Assembly (NCBI GenBank): GCA_003024785.1
Contig: PUQB01000061.1
Location: 709,714 to 773,713 of the forward strand
Reading direction: 5' to 3'
Length of the DNA: 64,000 nt
Source of the DNA: Selaginella tamariscina
Lineage: Eukaryota > Streptophyta > Lycopodiopsida > Selaginellales > Selaginellaceae
Below, in pieces: positions 21,701-32,269 of the stretch (position 1 is its first letter; every line of letters begins with the position of its first letter). The translations under genes and the position numbers were made by a program. The notes below the pieces were generated by a model, which ran no database searches, was not told the origin of the DNA, and saw only the letters and a program-made list of their open reading frames with translations.

Positions 21701-22716
21701 GTATTTATTTCTTGATTCTTGCTCATGTCACCGATACTTTTGCCTTCGCCTTCGCCAAGAAGAATAGACATCGTTGGACAGGATTTTATATGAACGATGC
21801 TAATCCCAAGTGCATTGATACTGTTGTTCACTTGGTTGTTAGGAATGCGCCAAACAATTTCAAGCTTCCAAATGACTGGCCAGGCATCTGTTTGCACTCC
21901 AACGGCCCTGAACCTCATCCGATACACCGATAGGTATGAGTGACGTATTCGGCAATGTACGTTATCCAAACATTACAAGTCAAGCGGCACGGAGCATCGT
22001 CAACTTGATCAGGGGTCCTCACAGTGATGCGTGGGTTTTTGACTACTGCACTAGGGGGTCCGTCTTGAAGGAGTGTTACCTTCGGCATACATGTGTGTTT
22101 GCCGTTGAGAAGGATAAGACCATGGTTGAGGACCTGAACAAGTGGATAGATTGGGTCTCAACTGAGTACCCCAACGAATCCATAAAGGCGTATTTGAGAA
22201 AGTTCCCTCCAGATAAGTGCGATAGCTCTGAAGGTGAATCTGGTTCAATCTCGGAGTCTGAGAACGAACATCAATCAGATATTAGACCGGAAGTTATCTC
22301 GAGGAGTACAGAACATTCGCACACTCCAGGACCCATGGAAACATCAATAGAAGATGCAGAAGATCTTGAACCATCTCACAAGCGGCTTAGACCTTCTTCG
22401 CCTCATCAGAAGGTAATAGCGAAGAAGAATTGATAATGAATTGATAGAGTGATGAATAGTTGTAAATGAGTGTAACATAAGGCATTTTTGTATATTTCTT
22501 TTATATTTGTACAGAAAATAAATTCTCAAGGATTAATGAAGCTTTTAGTTCAAACATGGGTCACACATTAACAAGGTAAATAATATACCTTGATAATTTT
22601 AAGGTCAGCTAATTATCATTTTGCAGATGTAATGAAATAATTGAGAACATGGATTTTCAGCATTGCCATGAGGTAAGAGAGGGGTTTGGCGACAATTTCT
22701 TGTGCCACATGTCAGA

Positions 22717-23886
22717 ATGACAGAGTTCATGCAGGAAATGGATAATAATGCAGCTCAAAACATCGTTACCATGGGGGCCACTTTTTTGCATCATCATTTT
22801 TATTGGCTTCAGTTCCGAAATCAATTTCTTCAGCGCATGCAATATCTGAATCTTGTAAGGATGATGTACAATTAAATGATGAAGGGATAGGCAACGAAAT
22901 AGTGGCAACGGATAAATGTGAAAGGGAGCAAACAAGTGATTTGCAAAGTATTCAAGAGGCAACGCTATCTCATGTTACTCATGGCCATATTGTGTTGTTG
23001 GATGTCAATGGTGTTCTGCTTCATCGACAAAGGCCCGAGGATAGAAAAACAGAAATCAAACAAGGAGATTTCATTCCTTGTCATGGTAAATTTCGATATG
23101 ATATATTTTTTCGTCCAGGGTTGGATCGTCTCTTTCAAAAGCTTAAGGAGATGGGTGCGCTTGTGGGATTTGGTCATGCATGCAGATTCATAACTTAACA
23201 CCGCTGTTGAGTTTACTTAAGAAACATTGTAGTGTTGCAGAAGAGGTGATTCGTAAAGATTGGATTTTTGACCAGCGAATGTGTTATAAACCTCTCGAAT
23301 TTCACAATATAAGAAAGGAAAGCAAGCCATACTTCTTCAAGAATGAAAGAATAATTGGGACTCATGGGAGATCAGTCGCTTAAGGATAACGAAGAATGCA
23401 CATATCTTAGTAGTAGACGACTCTCCTCAGAAGGCTATGCTCAACCAAAACATTGCTTGTATTCATCCAATCACTTTCGATCCATATTCTGATATCGATA
23501 TCATGGATGAGCTAGTGAACTACTTGGATACGTGCCTCAGAAAGAAGAATCTCGAAAATTTTTGTGAGCAGTATCCACCGTATCATACATTTCCTGAAGC
23601 TTTTCTTTCTCGTGATATTGAATTTTATAAAATGAAGGATAGCAACCGGGCGCTTTATAATATTATTCTTAAGGAACGTCAGTTTTTAGATGAGCCTTTA
23701 TGCAGACCTTCTCTTATCACATCTTATGTATTAACAAGGATGGCAACTCCCAATTGCATTCGTGAGAGTGTTAAGTGGTGGCAACAACATCAAGATATTG
23801 ACCAAAATGATTTGATTAATCCGGAGAGTGATGATTTAGACAAAATGAAAAGATTTCTTTGTATGATAGAAAGAAAGTATTTATAA
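22717..23886 (+). pseudogene. FCP1/NIF-type HAD phosphatase-like gene, copy L
   Basis: Encodes a protein related to the FCP1/CTD-small-phosphatase (NIF) branch of HAD enzymes, which dephosphorylate phosphoserine, e.g. on RNA polymerase II. The first block, HIVLLDVNGVLLHRQRP, has D-x-N in place of the usual D-x-D, a form I recall from plant FCP1-like homologues. Then come FRPGLDRLFQKLKEMGALVG plus IWS (read cleanly in copy R) and KNAHILVVDDSPQKAMLNQN, the K...DDS motif. A C-terminal helical extension ends at TAA 23884. Frameshifts near 22790, 23165 and 23360 break this copy. The start is uncertain: I chose ATG 22717, and an upstream exon after the TTTTGCAG at 22626 is possible. Whether it still acts as a phosphatase is unknown. 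Confidence 0.65.
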
Positions 23887-24146
23887 AAAAATTAACATGT
23901 TGATAAGAAAATGATTTCATTTGTAATTATGTTTGATAGTATTTCTTCATTATTGTAAACTATTTTTAGAATAATATGAATATTCTAAGATATTTTAGGA
24001 ATATTCCTTACTAAGTAAGGTTATTGAAGGATTAATTAATTAATTAATAATATTTAAGGCTTAATTACATATTAATTAAATGATTAATTAATAATTAAAA
24101 CTTAAGTATTAATTAGTATTTTATTTATATTCCCATTTTCACGTAT

Positions 24147-24173
24147 CATGCCCACTTTAGTTACAACGTGCAT
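24147..24173. repeat. right terminal inverted repeat, copy L
   Basis: Reverse complement begins ATGCACGTTGTAACTAAAGT. Followed by target duplication AAAG (24174-24177). The ~270 bp inside it are AT-rich and non-coding. Confidence 0.9.
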
Positions 24174-24177
24174 AAAG

Positions 24178-25224
24178 GTAAAGCTTATCAAAAAGGGTTA
24201 TGGACACCCTTAGGGTTGACTTAACCTAGGGTTGCCCTAACCCCATGCCCTAATACCCCTCTAAGGGTTAGGGTTTATGCATCTTATTTCATTAAGGCTG
24301 GCATTTCCGTGCCAGCCCACTTATTCATTTAAGAAAACAGGGGGGAGGCTCCGTCACATAAATAAGGTGAGTATGTGTAATGAGGCTTCTTGGATTCAAA
24401 AGAGAACTCGTTAATCTCCTATCGGTGCAAGCTAAGCTTGTGTCATCAAGGCGCAACCCTTTATTGTGTCGCCTTAATTTCCACACAACAGGAGTATGTC
24501 TCACCTGGGTTAAACTTCCTTATCATTGGTAAGATCTTGTCTTTGTGATCGGGTACATCACTTCCAAGGAGTAGTCAAATTCCTCGGTCTGAAAACTTGC
24601 AAAGGCATTGCTCGAGTTCACGTTCCGCATAACTAGTGGTTGAGGCCTTGCTCCAACCACCTCAACCACGCCAAGCTAGGAACAACACCTATAGCTCAGC
24701 TAGTCTGTGTATCCTGATTCACAAGGTGAGCCTCGTTTACGGACTTTGGTCAGTTGTGGTTTAAGCTCTTAAGGGTTGGGTTTCTAATATGGGTTACTTT
24801 ATCAGATTTCATGGTGTTTCAGAGAGGGGATTTTATGGTTGGCATCTAGCAAGTTGCCTTTGTGGCATCAGGTAGGTTTGAGTGGTCACTCATACCTTAG
24901 TCCTAGGGCTAGTACTTATTGAGGACATGAGTGTGCATCGTGGGGACATGAGTGTGGCATCATATTCGAACACAAGTGTTTTTGCTAAGTAAACTCCCCA
25001 AGGCTAGGTTTGGATAACCCTAAATACACGACCTTGCAAGTGTCTCATGAATGGGCTTTTACTAATAAGCTTAGGTTGTTTACCCCTTGGATCCCAAGGA
25101 GAGACCCCCCTTTAGTTGAGTGTGCCAATAACACATCCAATTAGGAGACATAACTCTCTTGAATGAATGCCCAATGCTTAGCATCTTAATGTGAGTACAA
25201 GCATTGCATGCTTGCTAGAGTATC
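24178..25224 (-). repeat. old fragment of the TGTCA...TGACA LTR family
   Basis: In reverse complement this matches 33640-34350 and the LTR units at 56616 and 62185. Shared landmarks are the CCCTAACCCTAGGG-rich block, a G-run before CTCCGTCACATAAATAAGG, GTGCAAGCT..., and the cassette around CCACGCCAAGCTAGG. It is truncated at both ends and non-coding. Confidence 0.7.
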
Positions 25225-25608
25225 TATCACGACCTTGTGCAAAGGGCGAAACCTTTAAAACAAGGGTGGAACCTTGAAAGGAGGAGATTGTATTCAAGAA
25301 AGAAATGAATACAAAATGAAACACAAGCCGAAGACTAGTGTGAATAATTCTGAGAAACCCTGGAACTGGAACTCTGTTATATATCTGAGGTCCTGAGAAT
25401 TGTATGGTCCACACTGGTCTGGAATGTGTGATCCACAACTAGTATGGAATGTGTGGTCTGGAACATGCGTATGAATATACGCCTTGCTGTTGATGGTGTA
25501 GTTCAGCATCTAGGATCATACGGACCAATTGGTTAACACATGTGTTTTAGCCAAAAGGTCTCGAGTTCAAGTCCTGTGAAAGGCAAAAAATAACCTATGA
25601 TCCTTACA
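25225..25608 (-). repeat. 3' LTR of family A copy 2
   Basis: 384 bp, about 90% similar to the 5' LTR by eye. The terminal TG is mutated to TA (plus-strand start TATCACGACC); the other end is ...GATCCTTACA. Confidence 0.88.
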
Positions 25609-25622
25609 CTATCTCCTCTTTC
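25609..25622 (-). promoter_or_regulatory. polypurine tract of family A copy 2
   Basis: On the sense strand AAAGAGGAGATAG directly precedes the 3' LTR, as expected for the plus-strand DNA primer. Confidence 0.75.
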
Positions 25623-25624
25623 AC

Positions 25625-27071
25625 GAAATAGTGAAGCTCGAGACGAAACGTCACCTCAGAGAGTTTTTCAATGATGCGAAATGGCCCCAAGCGTTGATAG
25701 TCCAGCTTGTCACAGGGACGTGTGGTTGGCCAATGACGCTGGAGGAGCCACACTTGGTCACCAATTGTGAATGCTGGAGGAGAGGAACGGAACGATCAGT
25801 AGCTTGTTGTTGCAAATCCCGAGCGCGTTGAAGATGATACTGCACTTCTTCATGGACCTGTCAGAGATGCTCAACACGATCATCGGCAGCAGTGGTGAGG
25901 CCAGGAACCACGGGCAAGCTGTAGGACCAGCGAGGATGAACACCAGAGAACGCGAAAAATGGCGACACACTTATGGATGAGTGTGCCGTGTTGTTGTACG
26001 CGAACTCGGCAGCAGGAAGGAGATCGACCCAATCATCTTGCATATGAGAAATGAAACACCGGAGATATTGTTCCAGAGTCTGAATCGTGCGCTCCGATTG
26101 TCCATCTATTTCAGGATGATGTGCAGTAGACAGCTTCCCGGTGATACGTAGCCGTTCTAGGAATCTCCGCCAGAATGCCGAAGTGAACTGGGGACCTCGA
26201 TCCATGACAAGTTCATCAGGAAGACCATGAAGATGGAACACCTCCCGGTACACCAGATCTGTAGCATCAGGACCCGAACATGTCTTATTGCAGGGAACAA
26301 AGTGCGCCATCTTAGAGAATCGATCAACAATGACTAGGACAGCATCAAACCCTCTATAGTGGTTGTCATGAGCTACTTTGGGCATCTGCTGCGATTGGTT
26401 TGGCCTCGTTTGTTTGTGTTTGTTTTTTCTTTGGTGTGTGCTTGTGAGTTGTGGTTTGGAGATTAAAGCTCGAGACAGTATCCGGGCGAGAGACTAGACC
26501 CGTAAAGGTCTGAATCGATTTACTTTCTTCTTCGAACACTCAGCGATGCTTGGGTTTAGAGGGATGGGAATAAGAGTAGGTTTATATAAAATCCGTTGGG
26601 ATGTTTTTATGTACACTTGTATTTAGCCCCATGAATAACTTTAAACATTCCTTCAAACCTCTAGAAGGCGGTAAATCCGTGAGGAAATCATGGTGATGGA
26701 TGACCATGGCCGCTGAGCAATAGGAAGAGGCTGTAGAAGTCCAACCGGTCAATGACGAGGAAGCTTTGTACGCTGGCACGTGTCACAAGATCGCACAAAT
26801 CTCTCAACATACACGCAAAGCCGAGGCCACTAGAACACCCATTGTACTAGCTCGATCGTCTTCCGAATGCCAAAATGTCCTGCAGCTGTGTTGTCATGGC
26901 AGTGTTGGACAGCTCGCAACCTCAGTTCTCTGTCCGGAACATAGATTTGGATGTGGTGGTACAGCAACCCATTATGAAAATGGAAAGCAGCATAATCTCG
27001 TAGTTGTGACCCTGAAGACAATGGCTGAACTCGTCAAACATGTGCAAGGACATCACGAGCAAACTCGTCTT
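25625..27071 (-). pseudogene. pol: integrase region of family A copy 2
   Basis: The zinc-finger part (HCHDNTAAGHFGIRKT, near 26830-26930) and a CxxC part near 26790 precede the catalytic core. Core landmarks are DFLTDLPPSRG, then after an insertion FDAVLVIVDRFSKMAHFVP, VMDRGPQFTSAFW and HHPEIDGQSERT (25861-26385). A GPF-type C-terminal patch (LGPFRII..LSEVTFRLEL) lies at about 25640. The frame then runs straight into the polypurine tract. No chromodomain-like segment is visible, so the C-terminal end has probably been deleted. Confidence 0.8.
26360..26652. mobile_element. ~293-bp insertion inside the integrase gene
   Basis: The integrase core is interrupted between DLPPSRG and FDAVLV. The inserted segment is flanked by near-identical direct repeats, TCAAACCCTCTATAG (26345-26359) and TCAAACCTCTAG (26653-26664), as after a target-site-duplicating insertion. 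It contains TTTATATAAAAT and no open frame, and I see no clear terminal inverted repeats or tRNA-like promoter boxes. The element type is unknown. Confidence 0.55.
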
Positions 27072-29317
27072 GAGGGAGATTTTCTCAGATTAGATCCAAA
27101 AACGAAGTGTCAACCGGAGCAGAAGAACGGGAAAGCGCGTTTACCAACAACTGGTTGGAGCTCAGGATGACTTATTTTTGTTGATTAAATCGGATTTCAC
27201 ATGGTACTGGAGCTAGGTAACTGCGACGAGATAAGGCATCTGCTTTGCCATTTAGATGACCGGGACGATGAATAATCTCGTATCAGAACCGGGACAAGAC
27301 TGTGCCATCGCGCCTGACGTCGATTGAGAACTCGTGCTGTTGCCTAGTACTGAAGGTTCTTGTGATCACAATACACCTTAACCACATGCAGGGAACCTTC
27401 AAGGAATCTGTGCCACTCCTCAAAGGCATCGACGATCGCCAGCAGCTCCTTGTTGTAGACATCGTAGTTGATCTCAGGTGCAGTGAACTTGCGGGAATGG
27501 AAAGCAATGGGATGGAGAAGATGATCTGGACCTTCCTTCCACCATGGTAAAGTCAGAGGCATCAGCTTCCACGAAATATGGCTTCGCAGGGTCAGGATGG
27601 ATAAGAACAGGTGCCGAGGTGAATGCCTTCTTTAGGAACTCGCGCCTCCTCAGCCTCAGAGGACCAGACAAATGGAACATCCTTGCCAGTCAACTTCGTC
27701 AATGGCAATGCAATCTTGGAGAAATCCCAAACAAAACGTCGATAGAAGTTCGCAAACCTGAGGAAACATCGAACATCACGAACATTTGATGGTCTTTCCC
27801 ACTCCAATACAGTCCAGACTTTTGCAAGATCCATGTGAACACCTTCAACTGAAATGATGTACCCCAGGAACTCGACAGATTGCTGACTGAAAGAGCACTT
27901 CTCCAACTTGGCAAACAAGTGGTGCTTCCGGAGCCTCTCCAAGACTAATTGTACATGCCGTTTGTGTTCTTCTCGAGTCTTGGAAAATATCAGGATGTCG
28001 TCTAGGTACATGATGATAAACAAATCCAAGAAGTCCTGGAAAATATCGTTAGCCATGTGCTGGAACACAGCAGGTGCATTTGTCAGGCCGAACGGCATTA
28101 CTACGTACTCGAAATGTCCGTAGCATGTACGGAAAGCTGTTTTCCACTCATCCCCTTCTCGAATTCGGATGAGATTATATGCTCCTCTTAAGTCAATCTT
28201 TGTGAAGTACTGGGCACTCGAAAGACGTCGAGCATGTCGGAGACGAGCGGGAGAGGATACTTGTTTGGAATGGTGACCTTATTTAGATCTCGGTAGTCCA
28301 CCACGAGCCGGAGACTTCCATCCTTCTTGAAAACAAGAATACTGGAGCACCAGTCGGTGATCGCGAATGACGGATAAATCCGGTGATAAGATTCTCCTCA
28401 ATGTATTTCCTCAATGTCTCCAACTCTGTTGGTGAGAGACCATAAATGGGACCGGAGGACGGCTGCTTACCCTCAACAAGATCGATAGGACAGTCGTACT
28501 CACAGTGCGGTGGCAAGGCAGAAGCTTTCTTTTTGTCGAAGACGTCTGCGAAATTGGCATACTGCTTTGGTAAGGCAAGAGGAACAGAAACATCCTTAGC
28601 AGAGCAGGGATAGACTTTGATCGCGAACAGGGATGTTGGGTCATGTCGGCTATCTTTCTTGAACTGCTTCAAGGTGATATGCGAGACTCGAAGTGGAGGA
28701 GGAACTGGAACAGGATCGGAATCAAAGAGTGTGGCTGGAGTTGAAACAGCTGGGAAACTGTTCATGAAATGTTCTCTCCAACCAGGATCCACCAACTCGA
28801 TCCATGGCAAACCAAGGATAATCATAGAGTCTGGAATAAAAACAACACTGAAGGAGATGTTGCACACAGCACTGCAAGCAACGACCTCAATGAACTCTGT
28901 GTCATTTGTTACCGCTCCAGATTTGATATCTCGTCCATCAACGACCCGTACAGAACTAGGAGTCTTCAAAGGATGTAGACGGATCCTGTGCTTGACAACA
29001 AAATTCTTGTCGATGAAATTTGCGTTCGCTCCGCTATCCACCAAAGCTTTACCAGAGAACTCCACCTCTGGTGTCTTCAGCTGCACCGGAAATGAAACGG
29101 CTTGCACACCTTCGTGGATGGAATGGATCCAAGATGAGGAAGGGAAGATGTTATGAGTGAAGAGCCTTGAGGAACATGAGTTGTTCCACGGCAATCCAGC
29201 CGAACAGCTCCTATTCGGGCTGGATCTTCTCGTTTCCCGGTAGCACAGCAAGGGCCACTTCACGAGTTTGTTTTGGACGTCGATGACAATTCTCCAACTT
29301 GTGGTACGGGTCCCCAC
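27072..29317 (-). pseudogene. pol: protease-RT-RNase H region of family A copy 2
   Basis: Protease LVDSGANANFIDKNFVVKH lies near 29030. RT lies at about 28350-27600, with [18 protein letters not shown] and the catalytic [13 protein letters not shown]. RNase H blocks are FVEADASDF (about 27580) and [20 protein letters not shown] (about 27430). Shifts near 28300, 28230, 27640 and 27540 divide the frame. The 344-residue open frame 28283-29317 spans the protease and RT start. Confidence 0.85.
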
Positions 29318-30115
29318 AATACAAACAAAGCTTGTACTGAATCCGCTTCTGACGTTCGGTTGACAAAAGCTTGCCTCGGCGTGATCGCCCTAATTCCATC
29401 GGAGATGGTTCTACTGAGGAAGATGATGAATCAGCAGATGAGGGAACAGGGACTGCAGAAATAGAAGAAGACGGCACCAAGAAGAAAGAAGGATGCCGAC
29501 GTTCTTGTTTCCGCTCGATCAACTGGTTGTCACAACAAATTGCCAACTCGATCATGCTAGTGAGGTTTTTCGGAACCGCAAAATTCAGCAACATGTCTTT
29601 GACCTCGTCTTGCAACCCCGACCGGAAAACCTCCTTGAGAGCACGATCTCCCCATGTGACATCACAAGCAAGAAGTTGAAACTTCGATGCGTACTTTGCT
29701 ACCGACATACCTCCTTGGTGAAGCTGACGGAGTTTGGTGATGGCAGCACTCTCACGATCCACGTCACTTAACATCTCCGTGAACCGTTCCACAAACTCGT
29801 CAAAATTCCCAAGGATCGGATCATTGTTCTCCAGCAAGGCTGAGAACCATGAAAGAGCAGAACCAGAAAGCAGCGATCCGATCAATCCAACCTTAATGGG
29901 TTCTGTGCTATAGCGCCTCGGTTGCATCACGATCCACAAACGAACTTGATTGAGAAAACCTCGGAACTTTGATCGTGTACCATCAAACTTTTCGAGCATG
30001 CTGATCTTCGGCTCTGGAGAACTTGCAGCTGTCGAAGCTGATCATTCTCCAGGTGTAGTTGTTTGAGCTGCTACTGGAGGGCAGCAACTTACTCATGAAG
30101 AGCATGCTTGGACAT
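29211..30115 (-). pseudogene. gag: Gag of family A copy 2 (N-terminal stops)
   Basis: The ATG at 30115 is followed after a few codons by in-frame stops in the coiled-coil segment that is intact in copy 1. From 29999 the capsid region and the CCHC knuckle (CLYCGDPYHKLENC) are in one open frame to 29211. The two copies thus have complementary lesions. Confidence 0.8.
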
Positions 30116-30260
30116 GATGAGTCGAAGAAGAAAGAAAAAAGAAAAAGAGAAGAAAATCAGAAAAGAAAAAGAAAAAAAAAAAATCGAAAAGAAAATTGAA
30201 AAGAAGAAGAAAGAAGAAAATGGGATTGATGACAAGCGGAAACAGAAGCTTGTCACTACC

Positions 30261-30275
30261 GCAGAATCATTCAAA
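30261..30275 (-). promoter_or_regulatory. self-priming primer-binding site of family A copy 2
   Basis: The sense strand reads TTTGAATGATTCTGC beside the 5' LTR. Thirteen nt (TTGAATGATTCTG) are complementary to the predicted mRNA start in the LTR (plus-strand 30393-30407). One position differs from the perfect 15-nt match of copy 1. Confidence 0.65.
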
Positions 30276-30663
30276 TGTCATGACCTTGTGCAAAGAGCGA
30301 AACCTTTAAAACAAGGGTGGAACCTTGAAAGGAGGAAATTGTATTTAAGAAAGAAATGAATACAAAATGAAACACAAGGCCGAAGACTGGTGTTGAATGA
30401 TTCTGAGAAACCTGGAACTGGAACCCTGTTTATATATCTGAGGTCCTGAGAATTGTATGGTCCACACTGGTCTGGAATGTGTGATCCACAATTGGTATGG
30501 AATGTGTGGTTTGGAACATGCGTATGAATATACGCCTTGCTGTTGATGGTGTAGTTCAGCATTCAGGATCATACGGACCAGTTGGTTAACACATGTGTGT
30601 GTTAGCCAAAAGGTCTCGGGTTTAAGTCCTGTGAAAAGCAAAAAATAACGCATGATCCTTACA
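30276..30663 (-). repeat. 5' LTR of family A copy 2, with TATA box
   Basis: 388 bp, TG...CA termini on the plus strand (TGTCATGACC...CCTTACA). Sense-strand TATATAAA at 30436-30429 lies 29 nt before CTCAGAATCATTCAA (30407-30393), the inferred transcription start. This implies U3 of about 256 bp and R-U5 of about 132 bp. Confidence 0.88.
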
Positions 30664-32260
30664 CTAAAAACATCTTAGTTAAGATCCCACGCCCATAATT
30701 AAATAAGGACATGGATGTGTCTTTGTCAGAGTTTTAACTCAGGAAATAAGGACATGGATGTGTCTTTGTCAGAGTTTTAACTCAGGAACCCTAGAGGGAT
30801 ATCCTGAGTAGGACATGGATGTGTCTTTGTCAGAGTTTTAACTCAAGAACCCTAGAGGATATCCTGAGTAGACTTTAGGATCCTATCCCAGTAGACCTAG
30901 ACATGCTCATGCCCTAACCCCACAAAGGATATGTGTCTCACACATGCCCCCGTGACATAGCTAAGGCATCGTCACTTACCCCTTGAGGAATCACCCTCAT
31001 CCGGGAGAACAACCCCTTTAGGGCGACAAGGGGTACCTTGAGGAATCACCCCATCCGGGGAACAACCCCTTTAGGGCGACAAGGGGTACCTTGAGGAATC
31101 ACCCTCATCCGGGAACAACCCCTTTAGGGCGACAAATGGGTACCTTGAACCACGACTAACCCTTAAGGGTTTGAGTGGCCAAGTCATACCCTAGACCTAG
31201 GGCTAGTACTTAGTGAGGACATGAGTGTGTGCCGTAGGCAGACACGAATGTTTTGCTAAGCAAACTCCTTAAGGCTAGGTTTGGATAACTCTAAGTATAT
31301 GATCTTGTGAGTGCCTCACAAAAAGGGCTTATGTTAATAAGCTTAAGTTGTTTAACCCATGGATTCCAAGTACCCCTTAGCACCCTAGTGTGAGCACAAA
31401 CATGCTTGTTTGCTAGAGTATCCAACCCCTTGGCAACAAACCCATGACACAACCCCAAAGGGCGTGCCTCGAGCGTTGTATCGTGTGACGTCTAGCTTAG
31501 TGTCACATCTCCATGTGACACTGCTCTTAGATTTAAGAGTTGCACCAAGTGCCACAAACATGACTCCTAAATGCCAACTCTAGAACCCCTTAGTGAACTC
31601 TTAGGAACTGGGTAGTGTGAATCTGTCAAACAAGATTCCACGCCCACGGTTGGACAAGGACACGAATGTGCCTTGCTTGCTACACCTAGCTTGACATGGA
31701 GGAGGAGGCTGGAGACATGCCTCAATCTATGCCTCTTGAAACGTGCATTCCGACAAAAACCTTCCAAACATGGATTCACCAACATTAAGGGTGAGCTACC
31801 CCAAAGGTGGGAAGTACCCCTGTCATTTGGAAGTTAGGGCAGCACAACAGAGGGTTGTACCTTAATGACACAAGCTGAAGCTTGCATTGGCAGAAGAGCA
31901 CCTGTTTTCTTGTTTACATAAGTGGTTGGCATAGAATCTCATTCCAGAAGGAATATACTTAGTGAGTTATCCATCGACCCCTAAACCCTAACCTATCAAA
32001 CCTAGGGGTATTTCTAAACATATACGACATGCCGAACTCACCAGAACTAAGGTAAGAGTTTTCTAGATGAAAGTGCTAGCTTCACTTAGAGTTTCCTACA
32101 AATACCTAATGACACCCAGTCGGACCATCATTAGATACCCAATTGCACTAAGCAGGCTTGTTTCCTCTACACCTAAGACTTATCAACATAGTACAATAGG
32201 TAACAATAGTCAATGTCTAAAGTTGGGGAGTCATAATAAAAACTATGACAATCTTGCTTA
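30664..32260 (+). repeat. rearranged copy of the TGTCA...TGACA LTR family
   Basis: A junction segment GGACATGGATGTGTCTTTGT plus CAGAGTTTTAACTC is repeated three times (30704-30866). Then comes a nearly collinear LTR unit with an internal triplication of the GAGGAATCACCCTCATCCGG / GGGCGACAAGGGGTA segment (about 30985-31143). It ends at the family terminus GTCATAATAAAAACTATGACA near 32250. Non-coding. Confidence 0.7.
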
Positions 32261-32269
32261 GTTATGCAT

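Larger units (their letters stand above)
19345..22433 (+). pseudogene. ParB/sulfiredoxin-like plus DNA-methyltransferase-like gene, copy L
   Basis: A multi-exon gene. The first recognised ATG (19345) starts a short domain (GRGILESTWPYFKINGKRIG) similar in pattern to DUF8039 and to the transposase N-terminus. A second segment (19590-19980, MESDSLVKHPKAGCEP...) is followed by a leucine-rich helix, then a ParB/Srx-like domain: SVNPNFNYRPLNQERVAEL and YYIISGQHTITAAQ. After intron 20744-20804 comes a lysine-rich linker, then a region resembling beta-class N4/N6 DNA methylases. A position like motif IV reads FQLFVMDRRV instead of DPPY, and WVFDYCTRGSVLKECYL aligns with the DPFxGSG SAM motif. An acidic tail ends near 22433. 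One-base losses (about 19440, 21285, 21915) break this copy. Likely a modified, possibly inactive, DNA-binding/modification protein; that role is inferred. Confidence 0.6.
9278..24173 (+). mobile_element. 14.9-kb DNA transposon with cargo genes, copy L
   Basis: The element is bounded by 27-bp terminal inverted repeats sharing GTTGTAACTAAARTGGGCAT, with a perfect 4-bp target duplication AAAG (9274-9277 and 24174-24177). From left to right it holds a minus-strand transposase-like gene, palindrome array A, an AT-rich core with telomere-like repeats, CA/TA microsatellites, palindrome array B, a plus-strand ParB/methyltransferase-like gene and a plus-strand FCP1-like phosphatase gene. A second copy at 35051-49958, in opposite orientation with its own duplication TCTT, proves the borders independently. 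The superfamily is not assigned; 4-bp duplications and the DUF7869-like protein are the available clues. Confidence 0.9.
25225..30663 (-). mobile_element. Ty3/gypsy family A, copy 2 (full-length but defective)
   Basis: Two LTRs (25225-25608 and 30276-30663) flank, in minus orientation, gag, protease, RT, RNase H and integrase. A polypurine tract lies beside the 3' LTR and a self-complementary primer site beside the 5' LTR. Flanking 5-mers differ (GTATC versus CTAAA), so no target duplication is visible. The polyprotein is broken by several shifts, by early stops in gag and by an insertion in integrase. Confidence 0.92.

Noticed and set aside
31567-31785. Open frames inside LTR-family repeats (also 32067-32261, 57740-57934, 62695-62889, 63179-63460)
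   Set aside because: They occur in repeat DNA on both strands, are disrupted in sister copies and show no recognised domain.
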